From: Variovorax sp. RA8
GTDB taxonomy: Bacteria; Pseudomonadota; Gammaproteobacteria; Burkholderiales; Burkholderiaceae_C
Assembly: GCF_901827175.1 (NCBI RefSeq)
Contig: NZ_LR594662.1
Coordinates: 4,774,001 to 4,838,000 of the forward strand
Length of the DNA: 64,000 bases
Direction: 5' to 3'
Shown one piece after another: positions 57,337 through 64,000 of the stretch. The stretch's first letter is position 1; each line of letters begins with the position of its first letter. The notes beneath the pieces are model-generated. The model searched no databases and was not told the DNA's origin. It was given only the letters and a program-made list of their open reading frames with translations. The position numbers and the translations under genes were made by a program.

Positions 57337-58758
57337 TCAGCCGCCCTTGCGCGCTTTTTCGTAGACCCGCGGCTGCGTCAGCACCTCGTGGCGCAGCGCG
57401 TCCTCCAGTTCGGCCTCGGTCATGAGCTTGCGCCTGAGCACCACCTCCCGAACATTGGTGCCGTTGGCGTAGGCCTCGGCCGCGACCTCGGTCGCCTCCT
57501 TGTAGCCGATGATCGGATTGAGCGCGGTGACCAGCGCGATCGAGCGTTCGATGCTCTCGCGCAGCCGGTCCGGGTTGGCGGTGATGCCCTTCACGCACAG
57601 GTCGGCCAGCGTCGTGCAGCCGTTGGTCAAGTGCTTGAAGCTGCGGAACAGAGCGCTGGCAATGATCGGCTCGAAGGCATTGAGCTGCAGCTGCCCGCCC
57701 TCGGCGGCAAAGGTCACGGTCAGGTCGTTGCCGAACACCTCGAAGCAGATCTGGTTCACCACTTCCGGGATCACCGGGTTGACCTTGCCCGGCATGATCG
57801 ATGAGCCGGCCTGCATCGGCGGCAGGTTGATTTCGCCCAGGCCCGAGCGCGGCCCGCTGGAGAGCAGGCGCAGGTCGTTGCAGGTCTTCGACAGCTTGAC
57901 AGCGATGCGCTTGAGCACGCCCGACAGCTGCACGAAGGCGCCGCAGTCCTGCGTCGCCTCGATCAGGTTGGGCGCGGTGGAAAGGTCGAGCCGGGTGATC
58001 GAGCGCAACGCCGCCAGCGCCTTGCCCGCGTACTCGGGATGGGCGGTGATGCCGGTGCCGATCGCGGTGGCGCCGAGGTTGATCTCGCGGATCAGCGCCG
58101 AGGCCTCGGTCAGGCGCGCGATGTCCTCCTCCAGCATGACCGCGTAGGTCGAGAACTCCTGGCCCAGCGTCATCGGCACCGCGTCCTGCAGCTGGGTGCG
58201 GCCGATCTTGAGCAGGTGCGCGAACTCCGTGGCCTTGGCGGCAAAGGCGCCGCGCAGGTGCGCCATCGCCGCCAGCAGGCGCTCGATCGCGAAGCAGGTG
58301 GCGACGCGGATCGCCGTCGGGTATACGTCATTGGTGCTCTGCGCCATGTTGACGTGCTCGTTGGGGTGCAGGTACTGGTACTCGCCGCGCTGGTGGCCGA
58401 GGATTTCCAGCGCGCGGTTGCACACCACCTCGTTGGCGTTCATGTTGGTGGAGGTGCCCGCCCCGCCCTGGATCACGTCGACCACGAACTGGTCGTGCAG
58501 CGCGCCGTGGCGGATCTCCTCGCAGGCAGCCACGATGGCGTCGCGCAGCTCGGGGGGCAGCAGGCCCAGTTCGGCATTGGCCTGCGCCGCCGCTTCCTTG
58601 ACGGAGGCCAGCGCAATCACCAGCTCCGGGAAGGCCGAGATGGTGGTGCCCGAGATCTGGAAGTTCTCCTTGGCGCGCAGCGTGTGGACACCGTAGTAGG
58701 CCTCGGCGGGTACCTCGCGGTCACCCAGCAGATCGTGTTCGATGCGGAACTTGCTCAT
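57337..58758 (-). CDS. aspA: Aspartate ammonia-lyase
   Basis: A 473-residue enzyme that converts aspartate to fumarate and ammonia. 'GTSTNMNANEV' and 'TQLQDAVPMTLGQEF' are substrate-binding regions, and 'GSSIMPGKVNPVIPE' is the fumarase/aspartase signature loop with the catalytic Ser. The N-terminus 'RIEHDLLGDREVPAEAYYG' distinguishes it from fumarase C. It is single and faces the DUF418 gene divergently. Confidence 0.93.
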   Translation of the reverse strand: MSKFRIEHDLLGDREVPAEAYYGVHTLRAKENFQISGTTISAFPELVIALASVKEAAAQANAELGLLPPELRDAIVAACEEIRHGALHDQFVVDVIQGGAGTSTNMNANEVVCNRALEILGHQRGEYQYLHPNEHVNMAQSTNDVYPTAIRVATCFAIERLLAAMAHLRGAFAAKATEFAHLLKIGRTQLQDAVPMTLGQEFSTYAVMLEEDIARLTEASALIREINLGATAIGTGITAHPEYAGKALAALRSITRLDLSTAPNLIEATQDCGAFVQLSGVLKRIAVKLSKTCNDLRLLSSGPRSGLGEINLPPMQAGSSIMPGKVNPVIPEVVNQICFEVFGNDLTVTFAAEGGQLQLNAFEPIIASALFRSFKHLTNGCTTLADLCVKGITANPDRLRESIERSIALVTALNPIIGYKEATEVAAEAYANGTNVREVVLRRKLMTEAELEDALRHEVLTQPRVYEKARKGG

Positions 58759-58901
58759 GCTTTGCGTCCTTGTGCGGCTCGTGTTGCTTCGGGGGCTGGA
58801 CCGGAGTGTGCGCCCAAGGCGCTTCGCCGCAAAGCCGCGCGTGGACCCGGCGCGTCCGGCCCCGGGTGACCCGATCGCGCGGCGCACCCTACGATCTAAC
58901 C

Positions 58902-60119
58902 ATGGCCGCCCTCTCCTCCCCCGATACCCCCCAGCCACTGCGGCTGCAGCAGCTGGACGCGCTGCGCGGCTTCGCGCTGGCGGGCATCCTGATCGTCAAC
59001 ATCGCCTCGTTCGCCTCCGCCTATTACGTCGCGGCGGTGCCCGATCCGCTGTTCGCCCGGCCCATCGACCGCGCCGTGCGCTGGGGGGTGGCCTGCCTGT
59101 TCGAGACCAAGTTCTACCTGCTGTTTTCCTTCCTTTTCGGCTACAGCTTCACCTTGCAGATGAGCGCGGCCGGGCACAGCCGCGCGGCCTTCGTGCCGCG
59201 CATGCTGCGCCGGCTGTCCGGGCTCGCAGTCATCGGCGTGGCGCACGCGGTCTGGCTCTATCACGGAGACATCCTGTGCGCCTATGCCGTGCTGGGGCTG
59301 GTGCTCCTGGTCGCACGCCGCCAGAGCGAGGCCCAGGCGCTCCGGCGCGCCTGCGTCCTCACCGTGCTGCCGGCGATGGTCCTGATCGTGCTGGGCGGAC
59401 TGCAGCTGCGCACCGGCGAGTTCACGGACCTCGCCGGTGCCCTCGCGCGTGCGGAGGCTGCGCAGCAGGCCTGGCTGGGCCCGCCCGCCGGCGTGGTCGC
59501 GCAGCGCCTGCGCGAGTGGGGCAACAGCTGGTGGGTCCTGGTGCTGGTCCAGGGACCGTGCGCGCTGGCCATGTTCATGGCCGGCTTCGCGGCGGGCCGG
59601 CGCCGCATCTTCGCCGACCTCGACGCCCACCGCGGCCTTTGGCCCCGCCTGGCCGCTTGGGGCCTCGCAGTGGGCGTGCCGGGCGCGGTGTTCTATGCAA
59701 ACGCCACGGTTTGGGGCGTGGGCTCCGGACGGGACATCCTGGGCCTGGGCGTGAGCCTCCTGAGCGCGCCGTTCCTCAGTGCCGCCTACGTGGCCCTCGC
59801 GCTGATGCTGTTCCAGCGCGATGCCGGCGCGCGCGTCGTTCGCGCGCTGGCGCCCGCGGGGCGCATGGCGCTGTCCAACTACCTGCTGCAGTCGCTGGCG
59901 TGCTCGCTGATCTTCACCGGCTATGGGCTCGGCCTCATGGGCCGGGTCTCGCCGGGGTCCAGCGTGCTGATCGCACTGGGCCTCTTCGCCAGCCAGATGG
60001 CGGCCAGCGCCTGGTGGCTGCGACGCTTCGCCTATGGCCCGGTGGAATGGGTCCTGCGCGCGCTGACCGTCGGCGGCTGGCCGGCGATGCGCAGGACGTC
60101 GCAGCGCCCGGTGCGCTGA
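58902..60119 (+). CDS. DUF418 family membrane protein
   Basis: A 405-residue protein with about ten transmembrane helices. 'RLQQLDALRGFALAGILIVNI' at the N-terminus, 'ETKFYLLFSFLFGYSF' and 'GRMALSNYLLQSLACSLIF' near residue 325 are the DUF418/HGSNAT-like signatures. Relatives such as YeiB are thought to be transporters or acyltransferases, and the role is not established. The start codon begins the conserved region. The stop lies three bases from the convergent TetR gene. Confidence 0.85.
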   Translation: MAALSSPDTPQPLRLQQLDALRGFALAGILIVNIASFASAYYVAAVPDPLFARPIDRAVRWGVACLFETKFYLLFSFLFGYSFTLQMSAAGHSRAAFVPRMLRRLSGLAVIGVAHAVWLYHGDILCAYAVLGLVLLVARRQSEAQALRRACVLTVLPAMVLIVLGGLQLRTGEFTDLAGALARAEAAQQAWLGPPAGVVAQRLREWGNSWWVLVLVQGPCALAMFMAGFAAGRRRIFADLDAHRGLWPRLAAWGLAVGVPGAVFYANATVWGVGSGRDILGLGVSLLSAPFLSAAYVALALMLFQRDAGARVVRALAPAGRMALSNYLLQSLACSLIFTGYGLGLMGRVSPGSSVLIALGLFASQMAASAWWLRRFAYGPVEWVLRALTVGGWPAMRRTSQRPVR

Positions 60120-60122
60120 GTC

Positions 60123-60713
60123 TCAGGTTACGCCGCGCACCAGCTTCACCAGCCTTTCCAGTGACTTGAGCGCCGTCTCCGGCGCAGGGTCGAACTGCGC
60201 GTGCGCGATGGCGCCGTCGACGGCCAGTGCGATCAATTGGGCGTCTCTTGCGCGCTGGCGCGAGGGCGGCAGCAGCTTCTCGATCTCGGTCGTCATGGCG
60301 AGCTTGTGATTACGTGCGATCTCCAGCACCTCGGGCAGCGCACCGCCCAGCTCGCCCACGCTGTTGAGAAACGCGCAGCCGCGAAAGCGCGGGTCCGAGA
60401 ACCACTCGCGCAGGGCCGGCACGAGCGCATCGACTCCCTTGCCGCGGTCGGCGCCGTGGCGCTGGAGCGCATCGGCGAACCAGGCCATCCAGCGCTCATG
60501 GCGATAGGCCAGGAAGGCGCGAACCAGCTCGTTCTTGCTCGGAAAGTGCCGGTAGAAGGTGAGCTTCGCGACGCCCGACTCCGCAATCACGCGGTCGATG
60601 CCCGTGGCACGGATGCCCTCGCTGTAGAACAGGTCGTGCGCGGTCAGCAGGATGCGGTCGCGGGCCGGGAGCTCCTGGCGCTGCGGAAGTTGTGCGGTCG
60701 ACATGCGAGGCAT
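60123..60713 (-). CDS. TetR-family transcriptional regulator
   Basis: A 196-residue repressor-type protein. The N-terminal helix-turn-helix (about 20-65) has 'RILLTAHDLFYSEGIRATGIDRVIAESGVAKLTFYRHFPSK', and the all-helical ligand domain follows. Two matching palindromes lie immediately upstream of its start, between it and the divergent DUF1348 gene, so it probably represses both genes. The start is the first ATG at 60713; ATG at 60704 is an alternative. Confidence 0.9.
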   Translation of the reverse strand: MPRMSTAQLPQRQELPARDRILLTAHDLFYSEGIRATGIDRVIAESGVAKLTFYRHFPSKNELVRAFLAYRHERWMAWFADALQRHGADRGKGVDALVPALREWFSDPRFRGCAFLNSVGELGGALPEVLEIARNHKLAMTTEIEKLLPPSRQRARDAQLIALAVDGAIAHAQFDPAPETALKSLERLVKLVRGVT

Positions 60714-60714
60714 T

Positions 60715-60768
60715 GTAGACAGATCCGTCTACCTGGGCTAGACTGGCAATGTAGACAGCTCTGTCTAC
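60715..60768. promoter_or_regulatory. Twin TetR-type operators
   Basis: GTAGACAGATCCGTCTAC (60715-60732) and GTAGACAGCTCTGTCTAC (60751-60768) are near-palindromes with GTAGAC/GTCTAC arms, 36 bases apart start to start. They lie between the TetR gene and the DUF1348 gene and are most likely bound by this TetR protein. Confidence 0.8.
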
Positions 60769-60805
60769 TCCGTAGATCCCTACCTCATTCAACCAGGAAC
60801 CCGCC

Positions 60806-61273
60806 ATGGAAACCCGCCCGCCCCTGCCGCCCTTCACGCTCGAAACCGCCACCCAGAAGGTCCGCCTTGCCGAGGACGGCTGGAACTCACGAGATCCTGC
60901 CCGGGTGGCGCTGGCCTACAGCGAGGACACCCGCTGGCGCAACCGCGCCGAGTTCCCGGTCGGGCGCGCTGCCGCGCAGGTCCTGCTCGAACGCAAGTGG
61001 GCGCGCGAGCTGGACTACCGCCTGATCAAGGAACTGTGGGCCTTCGGCGGCCCGCGCATCGCAGTGCGTTTCGCCTACGAATGGCACGACGACGCCGGCA
61101 ACTGGTTCCGCAGCTACGGCAACGAGAACTGGGAGTTCAACGACGCCGGCCTGATGACGCACCGCCACGCGAGCATCAACGACCTGCCGATCAAGGAGAG
61201 CGAACGCAAGTTCTTCTGGCCGCTGGGGCGGCGGCCGGACGAGCATCCGGGGCTGAGCGACCTGGGGCTCTGA
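60806..61273 (+). CDS. DUF1348 (NTF2-like) family protein
   Basis: A 155-residue protein of the DUF1348 group in the NTF2-like fold: '[28 protein letters not shown]', '[16 protein letters not shown]', and '[13 protein letters not shown]'. Structures of relatives suggest small-molecule binding, but no function is established. It faces the TetR gene across the twin operators and is the likely target of that regulator. Confidence 0.85.
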   Translation: METRPPLPPFTLETATQKVRLAEDGWNSRDPARVALAYSEDTRWRNRAEFPVGRAAAQVLLERKWARELDYRLIKELWAFGGPRIAVRFAYEWHDDAGNWFRSYGNENWEFNDAGLMTHRHASINDLPIKESERKFFWPLGRRPDEHPGLSDLGL

Positions 61274-61334
61274 GCTGACCACTGGGGGTGAGCACCGGCG
61301 CTGTCCGGTCAAGACGGACGGCTGCGCGGAGCCC

Positions 61335-62096
61335 CTACCCCGGCAACGCCACCACCACAGCCGCTTCGTCGACCGTGGCCAGCACGCGCTGCCGCGCACG
61401 CAGCCCCGACCCGCCGGGTGCGAAGCCGACGAGTTGCAGGCCGCCTTCGAGCGCCATCGCGATCTCGTCCCCGTCCTCACCGCGCGCAACGCCCTGCACG
61501 ACGCCGGCAAGCTGGTTGCCGCGGGTCCGGCGCGGCGCGGCGGCACGGCCGATGCGCACCGCCGTCGCCTTGCACAGTGCGATCGACTCCATGCCTTCGG
61601 CCAAGCCCAGGAGCTCGGCGCTTTCCTGCGTGATCCGCGCGGCCATGGGCTGCACGCCGCCCAGCAACAGCGTCACGCGGACGATGCGGCCGGTGGGTTC
61701 GATCGACTGCACGATCGCCGGCAGCTGATTGCGCATGCTGGTGCGAATGGCCAGCCGCGCGACCGCCGATCCCGCGCCCGCGGCCCCTGCACGCGATTGC
61801 ACCTCGCGCCGCGCCCGTGCCAGTGCGTCGGCCAGCTCGAGCAGATGCGTGCCATGCGCCGTGAGCGAGGCTCCCCCGCCGCCTGCACCGCCCACCGCCC
61901 GCTCCACCAGCGGCACGCCGGCCAGGTTGGTGAGCGTCGCGACCGCCTGCCACGCGGCCTTGTAGCTCACCGCCGCCTCGCGCGCGGCCTGCGAGATGCT
62001 GCCCGTGCGGCCGATGCCGCGCAGGATGTCGATGCGCTTGTCGCTCATGCCGTGGCCGAGCGCGTCGCCGAAGCGGGGAGATGCCATGCGCGGCAT
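61335..62096 (-). CDS. modE: Molybdate-responsive transcriptional regulator ModE
   Basis: A 253-residue protein with an N-terminal LysR-type winged helix-turn-helix ('RIDILRGIGRTGSISQAAREAAVSYKAAWQAV') and two C-terminal Mop (molybdate-binding) domains. The first has 'RTSMRNQLPAIVQSI', and the second ends in 'VAALPG'-like strands. ModE with molybdate represses the modABC transporter. The divergent neighbour modA and the palindrome between them agree. ATG at 62087 is a possible alternative start. Confidence 0.92.
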   Translation of the reverse strand: MPRMASPRFGDALGHGMSDKRIDILRGIGRTGSISQAAREAAVSYKAAWQAVATLTNLAGVPLVERAVGGAGGGGASLTAHGTHLLELADALARARREVQSRAGAAGAGSAVARLAIRTSMRNQLPAIVQSIEPTGRIVRVTLLLGGVQPMAARITQESAELLGLAEGMESIALCKATAVRIGRAAAPRRTRGNQLAGVVQGVARGEDGDEIAMALEGGLQLVGFAPGGSGLRARQRVLATVDEAAVVVALPG

Positions 62097-62117
62097 TGTG
62101 CAGCCGGGCCTTACACT

Positions 62118-62910
<793 letters not shown>

Positions 62911-62922
62911 CGCCGTTCACAC

Positions 62923-63597
62923 ATGCCTACCGCCGCCGACCTGGCCGCCATCGTCCTCACGCTCAAGCTGGCGGCGCTCACCACGCTGATCCTGCTGCTG
63001 CTGGGCACTCCTTTGGCTTGGTGGCTGGCACGCACGCGCTCGGCGTGGAAGGGCCCCGTCGGCGCGCTGGTGGCCCTGCCGCTGGTGCTGCCGCCCACCG
63101 TGCTTGGCTTCTACTTCCTGGTCACGATGGGGCCGAACGGGCCGATCGGCGCCTTCACCCAATGGCTGGGCGTGGGCCTGCTGCCCTTCAGCTTCGCGGG
63201 GCTGGTGATCGGCTCGGTGCTGTATTCGATGCCCTTCGTGGTACAGCCGCTCCAGAACAGTTTCGAGGCCATGGGCAGCGAACCGCTGGAGGCGGCGGCA
63301 ACGCTGCGGGCCTCGCCGCTGGACCGCTTCTTCAGCGTGGCCCTGCCGCTCGCGCGCCCCGGCTATCTCACGGCCGTGGTGATGGGCTTCGCCCACACGG
63401 TGGGCGAATTCGGCGTGGTGCTGATGATCGGCGGCAACATCCCCGAGAAAACGCGCGTGGTGTCGGTGCAGATCTACGACCACGTGGAGGCGCTGGAGTA
63501 TGCGCAGGCGCACTGGCTGGCCGGCGGCATGGTGCTGTTCTCCTTTCTCGTGCTGCTGGCGCTCTACGCGCTCAATCCCACGGGGCGGCGGCGATGA
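62923..63597 (+). CDS. modB: Molybdate ABC transporter permease ModB
   Basis: A 224-residue permease with five to six helices. '[38 protein letters not shown]' and the EAA loop '[30 protein letters not shown]' bind the ATPase. It starts 12 bases after modA and ends in an ATGA overlap with modC. Confidence 0.94.
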   Translation: MPTAADLAAIVLTLKLAALTTLILLLLGTPLAWWLARTRSAWKGPVGALVALPLVLPPTVLGFYFLVTMGPNGPIGAFTQWLGVGLLPFSFAGLVIGSVLYSMPFVVQPLQNSFEAMGSEPLEAAATLRASPLDRFFSVALPLARPGYLTAVVMGFAHTVGEFGVVLMIGGNIPEKTRVVSVQIYDHVEALEYAQAHWLAGGMVLFSFLVLLALYALNPTGRRR

Positions 63598-64000
63598 GCG
63601 ATGCAGCGGCGGGAATGGGCGTGCAGGCTCGCCTGAAGGTGGAGCATCCCGGCTTCTCGCTCGAGGTCGCGCTGACGCTGCCGGGCCGCGGCGTGAGCGC
63701 GCTCTTCGGGCCCTCGGGCTGCGGCAAGACCACCTGCCTGCGCGCCATCGCGGGGCTGCAGCCGACGGCCCGCGGCTCGGTGGTGGAGATCAACGGCGAG
63801 CGCTGGCAGGACGACACGACCTTCGTGCCGACGCATCGGCGCGCGCTAGGCTACGTGTTCCAGGAGACGCGTCTCTTCGCGCACCTCGACGTGCGGCGCA
63901 ATCTCGAATACGGCATGAAGCGGGTCGCCGCCACGCAGCGCCGGGTTCCGCTGATGCAGGCGGTGGAGCTGCTGGGCATCGGCCATCTGCTGGCCCGCCG
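63594..64000 (+). CDS. modC: Molybdate ABC transporter ATP-binding protein ModC (C-terminus outside window)
   Basis: The first 135 residues are visible. Walker A is '[18 protein letters not shown]' (about residues 39-56), with the Q-loop in '[23 protein letters not shown]'. The signature motif and Walker B lie beyond the edge. The start overlaps modB by four bases, with a 5' extension ([11 protein letters not shown]) before the first strand. Confidence 0.93.
   Translation, partial: MSDAAAGMGVQARLKVEHPGFSLEVALTLPGRGVSALFGPSGCGKTTCLRAIAGLQPTARGSVVEINGERWQDDTTFVPTHRRALGYVFQETRLFAHLDVRRNLEYGMKRVAATQRRVPLMQAVELLGIGHLLAR

Overview
The window is high-GC, densely coded DNA from a betaproteobacterium, most likely a Comamonadaceae member close to Variovorax. 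Indications are the gyrA-serC-pheA-tyrA-aroA/cmk-rpsA-ihfB-lapA-lapB order, an aroA-cmk gene fusion, a short barrel-less OmpA, a two-piece Mrp-type antiporter of the PhaAB class, and a tmRNA tag ending ALAA. The genus is inferred from gene content and style, not from a search. There are no rRNA or tRNA genes, CRISPR arrays, insertion sequences or prophage genes; the only stable RNA found is tmRNA.

Layout. 1-8.5 kb is a minus-strand block: a truncated beta-propeller protein, rsuA, ggt, a PKMT-like methyltransferase, a phytanoyl-CoA dioxygenase-family enzyme, ssrA, gph, ubiG and ompA. 8.7-21.4 kb is a plus-strand core run: gyrA, a DUF2059 protein, serC, pheA, tyrA, aroA-cmk, rpsA, ihfB, lapA, lapB and a ComEA-like protein. 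Many of these overlap by ATGA or GTGA. 21.5-30.9 kb holds a DctPQM TRAP transporter, crcB and a six-gene PhaAB-G (Mrp) cation/proton antiporter.

30.9-41 kb is more accessory. It has an autotransporter whose exported part is almost entirely Ala-Pro repeat, small envelope proteins, a DHA2 drug-efflux pump behind a possible leader peptide and palindrome, an orphan ferredoxin-reductase flavoprotein, a GST, a membrane protein overlapping a RibD-C reductase, and a frameshifted lipoprotein. 41.3-47.7 kb is a divergent pair of tight operons. One encodes a medium-chain dehydrogenase, a degenerate PTPS/QueD-fold protein, a glycosyltransferase and a methyltransferase. The other encodes a CDP-alcohol phosphatidyltransferase, a YceI protein and a membrane sulfatase-fold enzyme. 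I could not match this set to a described pathway, and it is my main candidate for an undescribed system.

48-55.6 kb is a complete form II CO-dehydrogenase-like molybdenum hydroxylase operon (coxS-L-M-D-E-G plus xdhC). It diverges from a Fis-type regulator that lacks the sigma-54 AAA+ domain. After a thioredoxin, aspA, a DUF418 protein and a TetR/DUF1348 pair with twin operators, the window ends in modE divergent from modABC with a clear ModE box. The molybdate system at the right edge would supply the Mo cofactor that the cox enzyme needs. tmRNA, S1, IHF, gyrase and LapAB are housekeeping functions.
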